Shown one piece after another: positions 8,081 through 17,584 of a DNA stretch of 64,000 nucleotides. The stretch lies in contig CANPYK010000003.1 of the NCBI GenBank assembly GCA_947588605.1, positions 1 to 64,000 on the forward strand. Direction: 5' to 3'. The position numbers were made by a program, and so were the translations under genes. Position 1 is the first letter of the stretch. Every line of letters starts with the position of its first letter. A model generated the notes under the pieces. The model saw nothing but the letters and a program-made list of their open reading frames with translations. It was not told the origin of the DNA and did not search any database. This DNA comes from an uncultured Oscillospiraceae bacterium. Lineage in GTDB: Bacteria; Bacillota; Clostridia; Oscillospirales; Oscillospiraceae.

Positions 8081-8989
8081 ATGTCAGTCAAACAGGAAAC
8101 GAAAAAGCGCGGGCCCATCCGGCTCGGCACAGGCGACAAGATCTTCTACGCCATCAACACCATCTTTTTAGGGCTCATGGCCCTCATCGTCATCTATCCT
8201 CTCTACTTCATCGTCATCGCCTCCATCTCCAGCACGGACGCGGTGCTGTCCGGCAGGGTCTTCCTCTACCCGGTGGATCTCACTCTGGACGGCTTCAAGC
8301 GCATCCTGGAGACGAAGGAGATCTGGACGGGGTACCTGAACACCATCATCTACACCGCCCTCACCGTGGTGCTGGCCCTCATCGTCACCGTCCCCGCCGG
8401 CTGGGCGCTGAGCCGCAAGACCCTCCCCGGCAAGAAGTTCTGGATGATCTACTTCATCATCCCCATGTTCTTCGGCGGCGGCCTCATCCCGTTTTATAAC
8501 ATCATGAAGTCCTTGGGGCTGGTGGGCTCCATATGGGCCGTTATCCTCCCCTCCATCCTCTCGGTGTGGAACCTCTTCATGACCAAGACGTTCTTTGAGT
8601 CCTCCATCCCCGACGGGCTCATCGAGGCGGCCAAGATCGACGGGGCGGGGGAGTACAGGGTCTTCACCTCCCTGGTGCTGCCCCTCAGCAAGGCCATCCT
8701 CGCCGTCATGGCCCTCTACTACGCCATCGGCCAGTGGAACAGCTACTTCAACGCCATGATCTTCCTCCAGGACCCGGACAAATATCCCCTCCAGCTGGTC
8801 CTCAAGGAGATCCTCATCGCCACCGAGGACGCCGCCGCGTCCGGCGAAAACCTTGTGGAGAAGTACCGCCTGGCCAACCAGATCAAATACGTATCCGTCA
8901 TCGTCTCCAGCGTCCCGGTGCTGTGCCTCTACCCCTTCGTCCAGAAGTACTTCAGCCAGGGCGTCATGATCGGCTCTTTGAAGGGCTAA
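8081..8989 (+). CDS. carbohydrate ABC transporter permease, YtcP/MalG type
   Basis: A 302-residue permease, the second half of the channel. It has a helix near residues 28-48 (LMALIVIYPLYFIVIASIS), six helices in all, and the EAA loop 'IEAAKIDGAGEYRVF' near residue 185. The C-terminus has the family ending 'FVQKYFSQGVMIGSLKG'. Start chosen at ATG 8081 because AAAGGAGG lies 9 nt upstream; an in-frame GTG at 8060 overlaps the previous stop and lacks a site. The type is common in Clostridia for oligosaccharide import. Confidence 0.92.
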   Translation: MSVKQETKKRGPIRLGTGDKIFYAINTIFLGLMALIVIYPLYFIVIASISSTDAVLSGRVFLYPVDLTLDGFKRILETKEIWTGYLNTIIYTALTVVLALIVTVPAGWALSRKTLPGKKFWMIYFIIPMFFGGGLIPFYNIMKSLGLVGSIWAVILPSILSVWNLFMTKTFFESSIPDGLIEAAKIDGAGEYRVFTSLVLPLSKAILAVMALYYAIGQWNSYFNAMIFLQDPDKYPLQLVLKEILIATEDAAASGENLVEKYRLANQIKYVSVIVSSVPVLCLYPFVQKYFSQGVMIGSLKG

Positions 8990-9012
8990 CATAACTTTAG
9001 GAGGTCTATCAC

Positions 9013-10695
9013 ATGAAAAAAATCACCACCATCCTGCTCCTGGCCGCCATGGTCCTGACATTGGCGTCCTGCGGCGGCAAGAAGGACGACCGCGTGGACG
9101 CGGGCATCGACGCCCTCAAGGCCGACTACGGCTACCAGTGGGAGGACACCTCGGCCCCCATCCTCAACGAGAAGGGCGCCCAGGAGATCACCTTCAACAT
9201 CTATTCCTCCAAGAACTCCTCCGCCAAGGACTACAACGACATGAAGATCATGCAGGATCTCTTCGCCAGCACCAACGTGAACGTGGAGTGGCAGAACGTG
9301 TCCGAGACCGTCTTCAGCGAGCAGAGGAACCTCATTTTCGGCAACGCCGACGACCGCCCCGACGCCATCTACCACGCGGGCATGTCCGCCGCCGAGATCA
9401 ACAAGTACTCCAGCCGCCATATGCTCCTGCCCATCAGCGACTATCTGGAGTATATGCCCAACTTCAAGAAGATCCTGGAGGAGCGCCCCGACATCAAGGC
9501 GCAGCTCACCAGCGAGGACGGCAAGATCTACTCCCTGCCCCGGGTGGAGGAGATGGGCCTTCTCCAGAGCCCCAACATCCTCTTTCTCAATAAGAACTGG
9601 GCCGCCGCGGCCATCAAGGCCGGCGCCGTCACCGGCGTCGCCGAGGCCGACCTTGTAGACGGCATCTCCCTCACCGCCGCCCAGGCCGAGCAGCTCATGA
9701 CCTACTTCCGCGACAACGACATGAACGGCAACGGCAAGACCGACGACGAGCGCCCCATGACCTTCTGCTACAACAACTGGCAGGGCAACCAGTGCGACCT
9801 CTACGGCATGTTCGGCCTCAATGACAACACCGACCACCGGGTCATCGTGGACGGCAAGGTCACCTACACCGTTCAGGACGAGCGCTTCAAGGAGGCCACC
9901 AACTTCATCGCCGACTGGGTCAGCAGGGACCTCATCGCCCCCGTCTCCTTCGAGATCACCCAGGACAACTACCTGGCCAACGGCAGGATGGGCGAGACCT
10001 ACGGCTTCTTCTACTGGTGGGAGAGCGAGACGGCCGTTTCCCACCCCGAAAACTACATCGTCTGCGCTCCGCTCATCGGCCCCGACGGCAAGTCCCAGAC
10101 CGCCAGCGTCTCCAACAACCCCGAGATCAGCACCGGCGAGGTCATCATCTTCGCCGACACCCCCAACGTGGAGGTCCTGTGCACCTACTTTGACCGCTAC
10201 TACGATCCCATGATCTCCGCGCAGATCAACTACGGCCCCATCGGCATCGTCTATGAGGAGGAGCTGGACGCCAGCGGGATGCTGGTCCAGAAGCCCATCC
10301 CCGAGGGCCTGAGCGCCGACGACTTCCGCCTCCAGAACGCGCCCCTGGGCATCATCTACCTCAGCGATTACGCCTGGGAGCACGTGGTCAACATGGAGCC
10401 CCGCGCCAAGCTGCGCCTGGAGCGCCTCAAGGCCTACGTGAACCCCTACATCCCCGAGACCGTCACGCCTGTCCCCAACCTCCAGTTCACCATGGCCGAG
10501 CTCAACACCCTGTCCCAGTATGAGAACGCCATGAACGACTATATCGGCAACAACCTCATCAACTGGCTCCGGAAGGGCGGCGTCTCCGACAGCGCCTGGG
10601 ACGCCTTCCAGAAGGACCTCACCGGCCGGACGCACCTGGACGAGATCCAGGCCGTCTACCAGGCCGCCTACGACAGATATGTCGCCACCAAGTAA
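9013..10695 (+). CDS. extracellular solute-binding lipoprotein of the fructan ABC importer
   Basis: A 560-residue type 1 solute-binding protein with a lipoprotein signal ending in LASCGG (lipid on Cys 19 or 20). The mature part shows the LipO/YtcQ-like pattern for large oligosaccharides: 'ITFNIYSSKNSSAKDYNDMK', then 'PDAIYHAGMSAAEINKYSS', 'LPRVEEMG' and 'DMNGNGKTDDERP'. The last is a calcium-binding-like loop typical of this subgroup. It has a strong AGGAGG site and lies 23 nt after the second permease. From its neighbours the ligand is probably a fructo-oligosaccharide or levan fragment; that is inference from context, not from binding-site residues. Confidence 0.9.
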   Translation: MKKITTILLLAAMVLTLASCGGKKDDRVDAGIDALKADYGYQWEDTSAPILNEKGAQEITFNIYSSKNSSAKDYNDMKIMQDLFASTNVNVEWQNVSETVFSEQRNLIFGNADDRPDAIYHAGMSAAEINKYSSRHMLLPISDYLEYMPNFKKILEERPDIKAQLTSEDGKIYSLPRVEEMGLLQSPNILFLNKNWAAAAIKAGAVTGVAEADLVDGISLTAAQAEQLMTYFRDNDMNGNGKTDDERPMTFCYNNWQGNQCDLYGMFGLNDNTDHRVIVDGKVTYTVQDERFKEATNFIADWVSRDLIAPVSFEITQDNYLANGRMGETYGFFYWWESETAVSHPENYIVCAPLIGPDGKSQTASVSNNPEISTGEVIIFADTPNVEVLCTYFDRYYDPMISAQINYGPIGIVYEEELDASGMLVQKPIPEGLSADDFRLQNAPLGIIYLSDYAWEHVVNMEPRAKLRLERLKAYVNPYIPETVTPVPNLQFTMAELNTLSQYENAMNDYIGNNLINWLRKGGVSDSAWDAFQKDLTGRTHLDEIQAVYQAAYDRYVATK

Positions 10696-10707
10696 GGAGA
10701 GTGCTCT

Positions 10708-12540
10708 ATGAAAAGGTTCAATAAAGTCATCGCCCTGCTCCTGGGCCTCGTGATGGTCCTGAGCCTCGCCGCCTGCGGCGGCGAGGGCGGCAGTAACGGC
10801 GAGAACACCGCCCCCAAGATCGAGGGCGTGGCCGACCAGGCCGTAGAAGCCGGAAGCCAGTTTGACGCCCTGGCTGGCGTCACCGCTTCGGACGCCGAGG
10901 ACGGCGACATCACCGGCAAAATCACCGTCACCTCCAACCCCGCCCTCACCTTCACGGGCGGCAAGACCACCCCGGAGACCGCCGGGAGCTATGAGCTCAC
11001 CTACTCCGTCACCGACAAGGGCGGCAAGACCGCCGAGGCCTACGCCACCCTGACCGTCACCCGCAAGACCGGCGAGGCGGTGGAGTTCATGAAGCTTGAC
11101 TTCGCCGACTACACCCCCGACACCCACGGCTGGACCGCCAGCATCGCGGACGGCGTCCAGGCCGCCGGCGAGGCGAAAGAGGGCGCCTTCGTCTTCGACA
11201 TCACCGATCCCGGCGCCGGAGACGGCGACATCCAGCTGAAAAAGGCCGGCGTGGCCGTCAAGCCCGCCGACTACAAGCTCAAGGTCTGGGCCAAGTCCAC
11301 CAAGGAGACCTACGCCCACATGTTCGCCCGCAACGAGGCGGAGGAGGGCTGGGTCCTCTTCGGAGATACCTACAACCAGAAGATCGGCACCTCCGTCGCC
11401 CCCATTGAGCTCAACTTCACCGTTTCCGCCGAGGGCACCGCGGAGCTCATCCTGAACCTGGGCAAGATCACGCCCAACCCCGATGACCCCGCCGATTCCA
11501 CCCCCGCCGACTTCACCGTTACCATTGACAAGATCGAGCTCTACGAGGTCACCGGCGCCGATGTCGAGGTCCCTGTATACACCAATGACTACTCCGCCCC
11601 CAGCGCCACGGCTCTCGCCGTCAGCGCCGGCGACGGCGCCAACGCCTCCGTGGCCGGGAACGTCTTCACCATCGCCAATTACCCCACTGAGGGCGGCGTC
11701 TGGTCCATTAAGGCCGACATGGCCCTGGAGGGCGTCACCGTGGAGGCCGACGCCAAGTATTACTACCGGGTCACCCTCGTCTCCGAGAACGACCAGTCCG
11801 GCGAGCTCCTGGTGGAGAGCGCCGCGCTGGCCAACGACGCCCGCGCCAACTTCAACGGCCTTGAACTGAAGGCCGGCGAGGAGAAGACCATCGAGAACGT
11901 GTTCACCGCCGAAAAGGGTGTGGACGACCCCGTCATCCGGATGCAGATCGGCAACCCCGCCGAGGGCGTCGCCGCCAACACCATCACCGTCAAGAGCGTG
12001 GAGTTCGGCAAGCTGGAGGGCGACAAGGAGACCAACAAGACCATCGACAGCTTCAGCATGAGCGCTACCTCCCAATACTGCACGGCGGACCCCAACTACA
12101 TCTGGACCACCTTCAACGGCACCGACGAGGATAACGAGCTGGGCGTGGGCACCCTCTGGACCGAGGGCGGCAAGCTCTACTACCGCATGGACCAGGGCGG
12201 CAACACCGACTTCCACAACAAGCTCATCGTCGGCCATGGCGGCAACAAGCTGACCCTCCCCGCCGACAGCTACTTCATCGTGTCCGTCACCGGCAAGGCC
12301 ACAAAGCCCGTCTCCTGCGGCTTCTTCCTCAACCCCATGGGCGGCTGGGATCCCAGACTGTCCGGGAGCATTGACTTCACCACCGAGGAGCAGACCTTCA
12401 CCTTTGAGACCACCGACACGCTCATCATGGACATGGACTTTGAGATGCTCTTCCAGTTCGGCTCCGACGCCCTGGCGGGCATGGGCGAGGTCACCGTCGA
12501 GATCAGCGATATCACCATCCAGCAGAGAAGCGTACTGTAA
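10708..12540 (+). CDS. surface lipoprotein with Ig-like and carbohydrate-binding-like domains
   Basis: A 610-residue lipoprotein (lipobox SLAAC near residue 23). Residues about 38-118 form a DUF5011/HYR-like Ig fold (APKIEGVADQAVEAGSQFD ... ASDAEDGDIT). They are followed by three beta-sandwich blocks of 140-170 residues resembling CBM4/9-type modules: 125-280 ('FMKLDFADYTPDTHGWTASI'), 290-430 and 440-610. No catalytic residues are evident. Placed between the binding protein and a lipid-anchored GH32, it probably captures polysaccharide at the surface. The glycan is inferred to be a fructan. The gap of 12 nt to the previous gene and AAGGAGAG site indicate operon expression. Confidence 0.78.
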   Translation: MKRFNKVIALLLGLVMVLSLAACGGEGGSNGENTAPKIEGVADQAVEAGSQFDALAGVTASDAEDGDITGKITVTSNPALTFTGGKTTPETAGSYELTYSVTDKGGKTAEAYATLTVTRKTGEAVEFMKLDFADYTPDTHGWTASIADGVQAAGEAKEGAFVFDITDPGAGDGDIQLKKAGVAVKPADYKLKVWAKSTKETYAHMFARNEAEEGWVLFGDTYNQKIGTSVAPIELNFTVSAEGTAELILNLGKITPNPDDPADSTPADFTVTIDKIELYEVTGADVEVPVYTNDYSAPSATALAVSAGDGANASVAGNVFTIANYPTEGGVWSIKADMALEGVTVEADAKYYYRVTLVSENDQSGELLVESAALANDARANFNGLELKAGEEKTIENVFTAEKGVDDPVIRMQIGNPAEGVAANTITVKSVEFGKLEGDKETNKTIDSFSMSATSQYCTADPNYIWTTFNGTDEDNELGVGTLWTEGGKLYYRMDQGGNTDFHNKLIVGHGGNKLTLPADSYFIVSVTGKATKPVSCGFFLNPMGGWDPRLSGSIDFTTEEQTFTFETTDTLIMDMDFEMLFQFGSDALAGMGEVTVEISDITIQQRSVL

Positions 12541-12619
12541 GCTTTTCCAGCCTCGCGGAGGGGACGCGGCAAAACGCGTCCCCCCTGTCGGTTCACCCCG
12601 CAAGGAGGGGGACGAAACC

Positions 12620-14362
12620 ATGAAAAAAATTCTTTGCGCCGCGCTGGCCCTGGCCCTGCTCCTGAGCCTCGCGGCCTGCGCCAGGGCCGACTGCACCGTC
12701 AGCTTCGACGCCGCCTCCGCCGGGACCGAGATCGCGTCCCGGACCGTGAAGGAGGGGGAGAAGCTCACCGCCCCCGCCGCGCCTGTGAGGGACGGCTATA
12801 CCTTTATCGGCTGGTTCAGGGACGCCGGCCTCACCGAGGGCTTCGACCCGGCCAAGGATAAGGTCGAGAGCAGCATGACCCTCTACGCCGGCTGGGATAA
12901 GGCCGACGGGGCGGGGGAGTACGCCTCCTCCGTCAGCGACAAGGACTTCTCCGCCCTGCGCACCCCCGGCAGCCAGGAGGAGGCATACGGCTACAGCGCC
13001 TTCTTCACCCCCGCTGTGGACGGCATCAGCCAGCCCTACGTGGGCGACACCATGCCCTACTATGAGGACGGCACCTACTACATCTACTACCTCAAGGAGG
13101 GCGGCGACTCCTATAACCACTCGGCGTACCTTGCCACCACCACGGACTTCGTCACCTACACCGAGGTGGACGCGCCCGTCCTGGAGGCCAACCACGACGG
13201 CGGCCAGGACAGCTGGATCGGCACCGGGTCCGTCGTGAAGGTTGACGGGAAGTACATTTTCTTCTATACTGGACACGGCAACGGCGCCGTCCTGGAGTAC
13301 CAGGAGAAGATCATGGCGGCGGTGGGCAGCACGCCCTACGCCTTTGAGAAGCTGGCCGGCTGGGATATCACCCCGCCCGCCGAGCTGGGCCAGAAGCAGG
13401 ATTTCCGGGACCCCCAGGGCTATGTGGACCCGGCGACCGGCGACATCATCCTCACCGTCACCGCTTCCCAGAACGGCACAGCCAGGATCCTGAAGTACAC
13501 CCTGAGCCCGGACCTCGAGAAGGTCCAGTATGACGGCGTTATCTTCACCAACGACGAGGCCAAGAACGGGGACTTCTGGAATCTGGAGTGCTCCGACACC
13601 TTCGAGCTGGGCGGCAAATACTACATCACCTACTCCGCCCAGGACGACACCCTCTGGTACGCCGTCTCCGATACCCCCTACGGCCCCTACGGCGACCCCG
13701 TGCGCCTGGACGGCAAGCTCTTCTATGCCGCCAAGCACGTGGAGGACGGCGGCAAGGTCTACATGGTGGGCTGGGCCCGCCGGTCCGAGTCCCCCTCCTC
13801 CACCACGGACGTGGCCGCCTGGGGCGGCAACGTGGCGGTGCAGGAGGTCCTCCAAAATCCCGACGGCACCCTCTACTTAGACCCCGTGGACGCCGTGGCG
13901 GAGAGCTTCACCGCCCGCCGGGAGCTGCCCTGCGCCGGCAAGACCCACGCCTTCGTCTCCGCGGGCTCGGCCTACAACTACGCCGACGCCTTCACCTGCT
14001 ATGAAAGCTTTCTGCTCACCGGCGAATTCACCTTCACCGGCGCGGGCTCCTTCGGCCTCAGCTTTGACTACAACGGCAAGGCGGAGAAAAATAAGTTCAT
14101 CACCCTCTCGCCCTCGGACGGCCTTTTGAAGCTCCAGTTCAACGAGGGCTCCACCACCATCACCGAGACCGCCTGCCCCCTGGAGGCCGGCAAGACCTAC
14201 GCCTTCACCTATCTCCAGGAGGGGTCCGTGGGCATCTTCTACGTGGACGGCGTCGCCGCCCTCACCGTGCGCCTCTACGGCGCCAGCGGCAAGACCGTTC
14301 AGGTCTTCGCCGAGAACAACGAGGTGCTCTTCACCTCCCTGAGGGAGTACACCAGACCGTGA
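12620..14362 (+). CDS. lipid-anchored GH32-type glycoside hydrolase with InlB B-repeat
   Basis: A 580-residue lipoprotein (lipobox SLAAC). Residues about 27-90 form an InlB B-repeat/Flg_new module (VSFDAASAGTEIASRTV to LYAGWDK). The rest is a five-bladed GH32-like catalytic domain with a C-terminal beta-sandwich. The three acidic signatures are present: GDTMPYYEDG (nucleophile Asp), FRDPQG (transition-state Asp) and LECSDTF (acid/base Glu). It probably cuts fructan at the surface before import. Start at ATG 12620 after AAGGAGGGG; the longer open frame upstream merely overlaps the previous gene. Divergence from classical WMNDPNG enzymes means the substrate could differ. Confidence 0.83.
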   Translation: MKKILCAALALALLLSLAACARADCTVSFDAASAGTEIASRTVKEGEKLTAPAAPVRDGYTFIGWFRDAGLTEGFDPAKDKVESSMTLYAGWDKADGAGEYASSVSDKDFSALRTPGSQEEAYGYSAFFTPAVDGISQPYVGDTMPYYEDGTYYIYYLKEGGDSYNHSAYLATTTDFVTYTEVDAPVLEANHDGGQDSWIGTGSVVKVDGKYIFFYTGHGNGAVLEYQEKIMAAVGSTPYAFEKLAGWDITPPAELGQKQDFRDPQGYVDPATGDIILTVTASQNGTARILKYTLSPDLEKVQYDGVIFTNDEAKNGDFWNLECSDTFELGGKYYITYSAQDDTLWYAVSDTPYGPYGDPVRLDGKLFYAAKHVEDGGKVYMVGWARRSESPSSTTDVAAWGGNVAVQEVLQNPDGTLYLDPVDAVAESFTARRELPCAGKTHAFVSAGSAYNYADAFTCYESFLLTGEFTFTGAGSFGLSFDYNGKAEKNKFITLSPSDGLLKLQFNEGSTTITETACPLEAGKTYAFTYLQEGSVGIFYVDGVAALTVRLYGASGKTVQVFAENNEVLFTSLREYTRP

Positions 14363-14411
14363 ACAAGCACGCCTCATGCCTCCTAAATTCGACGAAAGGC
14401 GGGGAGAAACC

Positions 14412-15077
14412 GTGAAAGGGATCTTTGATTACGAAAGCCCCCTGATGGGAGCGCTCACCTCCATAGGGGACTGCATCTGCCTCAGCGTCCTCTGGATCGT
14501 CTTCTCCCTGCCCGTCGTCACCCTGGGGGCGTCCACCACGGCCCTTTACGCCGCGGCATACCACTCCATACGTCTCAAGAAGGGCGCCCTCTGGCGCACC
14601 TTCTGGGGGGCGTTCCGGGAGAATTTCAAGCGCTCCACGCTGGCCTCGATCGTCGTGCTGGCGGTCCTGGCGCTCCTGACGGTGGACGTCTTCGTCCTCC
14701 GGGGCGTCCGGGCGTCGGGCGGGGCCCTGGGCGGGCTTTTCTACGCGGTCCTCGTCCTGTGGTGCCTGGCCCTGACGTGGGCGGTGTACGCCGCCGCCTA
14801 CGCGGCCCGGTTCAACGGGAAGGTCCGGGAGGTGCTGAAATTCGCCCTCCAGCTCATGGCCATCCACCCTGTCAAAATGCTGGGCGTCCTCCTGCCGCTG
14901 ATGGCGGGGCTGGCGCTGTCGCTTACGGTACCGTTCATGGCCCTCATCCTGCCGGGAGCGGTGTCCGTGGCCGTCAGCTTTACCACGGAGCGGGTTTTCA
15001 GGCTCCATATGCGCCCGGAGGACCTGGAGCGCGTCCGGGGCGAGCAGAGCCGGAAGGAGAATACCGATGATCAGTGA
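14412..15077 (+). CDS. DUF624 (YesL-like) membrane protein
   Basis: A 221-residue integral membrane protein with about five hydrophobic helices, the first near residues 15-45 (ICLSVLWIVFSLPVVTLGAS). It belongs to the DUF624/YesL family, whose members nearly always sit in carbohydrate ABC/glycoside hydrolase operons of Bacillota but have no proven role. Start chosen at GTG 14412, which follows GGGGAG at 14401-14406; an in-frame ATG at 14376 has no ribosome site. It overlaps the next gene by 11 nt, indicating translational coupling with the intracellular GH32. Confidence 0.85.
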   Translation: MKGIFDYESPLMGALTSIGDCICLSVLWIVFSLPVVTLGASTTALYAAAYHSIRLKKGALWRTFWGAFRENFKRSTLASIVVLAVLALLTVDVFVLRGVRASGGALGGLFYAVLVLWCLALTWAVYAAAYAARFNGKVREVLKFALQLMAIHPVKMLGVLLPLMAGLALSLTVPFMALILPGAVSVAVSFTTERVFRLHMRPEDLERVRGEQSRKENTDDQ

Positions 15078-16581
15078 AAAGCTTAAAAAAGCCAGAGAAT
15101 TTGAAGACCATTACGGTCCCTTTATCCCGGACTCCAGCCGTCCGGCCTTCCATCTGACGCCCACCATCGGCTGGATGAACGACCCCAACGGCTTTTGTCT
15201 CTACCGAGGGGAGGTCCACCTTTTCTACCAGTACCACCCCTACGAGACAAAGTGGGGCCCCATGCACTGGGGCCATGTGAAGACCCGGGACTTCCTCCAC
15301 TGGGAGCGCCTGCCCGTGGCCCTGGCCCCGGATACGGATTACGACCGCAACGGGTGCTTCTCCGGCAGCGCCCTGGAGCTGCCCGACGGCCGGCACCTTC
15401 TGGTGTACACCGGCGTCCGGCAGGTCCGGGAGAAAAACGGCAAGCTCCACGACCGCCAGACCCAGTGCGTGGCCGTGGGGGACGGCATCAACTACGAAAA
15501 AGCCGCCGAAAACCCGGTGATCACCGCCGATGACCTGCCCGAGGGCGGGAGCCCCTTCGATTTCCGGGACCCCAAGGTGTGGCGGGAGGGGGACGGCTAC
15601 TGTCTGGTGGCGGGCAACCGCCCCGCCGACGGCAGCGGGTCCGTGCTCCTCTATGAAAGCCCGGACTGCCTCCACTGGACCTACAAGGGGGTCCTGGCGG
15701 CCTGCCACAACCAGTTCGGGCGGATGTGGGAGTGCCCGGACTTCTTCGAGCTGGACGGTAAGCACGTGCTCCTCACAAGTCCCGAGGAGATGACCGCCAT
15801 CGGCCTTGAGTTCCACGCCGGCCACGGCACCGTATGCCTCATCGGCCGGTATGACCGGGAGCGGTGCCATCTCGTCCGGGAGAACGTGCAGGCCATCGAC
15901 TACGGTCTGGACTTCTACGCCCCCCAGACGCTTCTCACCCCCGACGGGCGGCGGGTGATGATCGGCTGGATGCAAAACTGGGAGACCGTGGGCTGTCAGC
16001 CCGCCAACGCCCAGTGGTTCGGCCAGATGACCCTCCCCCGGGAGCTGTCCATCCGGGACGGGCGGCTCATCCAGACCCCGGTCCGGGAGCTGGAGAGCGT
16101 CCGGAGCTATCAGATCTTGTATCGCAACGTGCTTTTGAACGGCATGACCACCCTCCAGAACGTGCGCGGGCGCGTCCTCGACATGACCGTCACCGTCCGC
16201 CCCGGCTCCCAGAGCGCCCTGTACGGCTGGTTCAAGATCAACGTGGCCGGGAACGGCGAGCACATGACCACCGTGCGGTATAAGCCGGAGTGCAATACCG
16301 TCCGTGTGGACCGGACCCGCTGCGGCTTCCCCCACGACATCGTGAACGTCCGGGATTTCGCCGTCCGGCCCAGGGGAGGGGAAATCAAGCTGCGGATCGT
16401 GCTGGACAAATACAGCATGGAGCTCTTCGTCAACGACGGCGAGCAGGCGGCCACCGCCGTCATCTACACCGACGTGAGCGCCGACGCCATCAGCTTTGAG
16501 TCCATGGGCAGCGTCATCATGGATGTGGAAAAATACGACCTTTTGCTGGACAGGGGAGGGGCATATGAGCAAGACATTTGA
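15067..16581 (+). CDS. intracellular GH32 beta-fructofuranosidase / sucrose-6-phosphate hydrolase type
   Basis: A 504-residue cytoplasmic enzyme without signal peptide. All GH32 signatures are intact: WMNDPNG near residue 36 (nucleophile Asp), FRDP near residue 166 (transition-state Asp) and WECPDFF near residue 219 (acid/base Glu). A C-terminal GH32 beta-sandwich follows. It hydrolyses imported fructo-oligosaccharides, sucrose or sucrose phosphate, releasing fructose for the kinase encoded next. No PTS gene is present, so an unphosphorylated substrate brought in by the ABC importer is more likely than sucrose 6-phosphate (inference). It overlaps both neighbours, by 11 and 17 nt. Confidence 0.93.
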   Translation: MISEKLKKAREFEDHYGPFIPDSSRPAFHLTPTIGWMNDPNGFCLYRGEVHLFYQYHPYETKWGPMHWGHVKTRDFLHWERLPVALAPDTDYDRNGCFSGSALELPDGRHLLVYTGVRQVREKNGKLHDRQTQCVAVGDGINYEKAAENPVITADDLPEGGSPFDFRDPKVWREGDGYCLVAGNRPADGSGSVLLYESPDCLHWTYKGVLAACHNQFGRMWECPDFFELDGKHVLLTSPEEMTAIGLEFHAGHGTVCLIGRYDRERCHLVRENVQAIDYGLDFYAPQTLLTPDGRRVMIGWMQNWETVGCQPANAQWFGQMTLPRELSIRDGRLIQTPVRELESVRSYQILYRNVLLNGMTTLQNVRGRVLDMTVTVRPGSQSALYGWFKINVAGNGEHMTTVRYKPECNTVRVDRTRCGFPHDIVNVRDFAVRPRGGEIKLRIVLDKYSMELFVNDGEQAATAVIYTDVSADAISFESMGSVIMDVEKYDLLLDRGGAYEQDI

Positions 16582-17533
16582 CGTGGTGGCCCTGGGCGAG
16601 CTTCTGATGGACTTCACCGAAAACGGCCGGAGTCCCCAGGGCAACACGCTTTTCGAGGCCAACCCCGGCGGCGCGCCCTGCAACGTGCTTGCCATGCTGC
16701 AAAAGCTTGGCCGCAGGACCGCCTTCGTGGGGAAGGTGGGGGACGATATGTTCGGAAGGACCCTCCGGGCCGTGGCCGAGGACGCCGGCATCGACATGCG
16801 CGGCCTCCTCACGGACGGGGAGGTCCGCACCACCCTGGCCTTCGTCAGGACCCTCCCCGGCGGGGACCGGGACTTCTCCTTCTACCGCAACCCCGGCGCG
16901 GATATGCGCCTCACCGCCGGCGAGCTGCCTTTGGAGCTTCTGGAGGACACAAGGATCTTCCACTTCGGCACCCTCTCCATGACCCACCCGGCCGTCCGGG
17001 AGGCCACGGTGCGCGCGGTGGAGGCGGCGAAGGCCGCCGGGGCGCTCATCTCCTTCGACCCCAACCTGCGCCCGCCCCTGTGGGGGAGCCTGTCCGACGC
17101 CAGGGAGCAGATCGGCTGGGGCCTTGCCCACGCGGATGTGGTGAAGATCGCCGACAACGAGATGGAGTTCATGACCGGAAACGATTTCCACATCGGCGCC
17201 CCCATCCTCCGCGCCCAGTACCCCAATATCCGGCTCCTGAACGTCACCGCCGGCGCCGAGGGCAGCTACGCGTACTGCGGCGACCAGAGCGTCTACGTCC
17301 CCGGCGTGAGGCTGGGCGGCGTCATCGAGACCACCGGGGCGGGGGACACCTTCTGCGCCTGCGTCCTGCACTACGTGCTGGAGCGTGGCCTTCAGGACCT
17401 GACACAGGAGGACCTCACCGCCATGCTGCGCTTCGCCAACGCCGCCGCCTACCTCGTCACCACCAAAAAAGGCGCCATCCGCTCCATGCCCGAGCGCTCC
17501 CAGGTGGAGGCCATACTGCCCACCTTCGACTGA
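16565..17533 (+). CDS. scrK: PfkB-family fructokinase
   Basis: A 322-residue sugar kinase that phosphorylates fructose to fructose 6-phosphate. The N-terminal PfkB signature surrounds 'NPGGAPCNVLAMLQKLG' (residues about 35-52). The catalytic motif TTGAGDTFCACV lies in the C-terminal fifth, with Asp as base and the GAGD anion hole. Start at ATG 16565 inside the previous gene, preceded by AGGGGAGGGG. It is the last gene of the fructan operon and is followed by a strong terminator. The assignment to fructose rather than another ketose rests on the GH32 context and resemblance to ScrK-type kinases. Confidence 0.92.
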   Translation: MSKTFDVVALGELLMDFTENGRSPQGNTLFEANPGGAPCNVLAMLQKLGRRTAFVGKVGDDMFGRTLRAVAEDAGIDMRGLLTDGEVRTTLAFVRTLPGGDRDFSFYRNPGADMRLTAGELPLELLEDTRIFHFGTLSMTHPAVREATVRAVEAAKAAGALISFDPNLRPPLWGSLSDAREQIGWGLAHADVVKIADNEMEFMTGNDFHIGAPILRAQYPNIRLLNVTAGAEGSYAYCGDQSVYVPGVRLGGVIETTGAGDTFCACVLHYVLERGLQDLTQEDLTAMLRFANAAAYLVTTKKGAIRSMPERSQVEAILPTFD

Positions 17534-17541
17534 TACCATCA

Positions 17542-17576
17542 AAAAAAGCAGCCGCTTCAAGCGGCTGCTTTTTTAT
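17542..17576. terminator. bidirectional terminator between fructokinase and Rrf2 genes
   Basis: Stem AAAAAAGCAGCCGC / GCGGCTGCTTTTTT with a TTCAA loop. The A and T runs make it efficient in both directions, which suits the convergent genes. Confidence 0.9.
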
Positions 17577-17584
17577 ATCAGGAT

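Noticed and set aside
8986..12768. A 1,260-codon open frame on the minus strand opposite the binding-protein and lipoprotein genes
   Set aside because: It mirrors three well-supported plus-strand genes; its product is low-complexity (Val, Gly, Leu, Asp, His-rich), as expected when GC-rich codons are read backwards, and it has no ribosome site.
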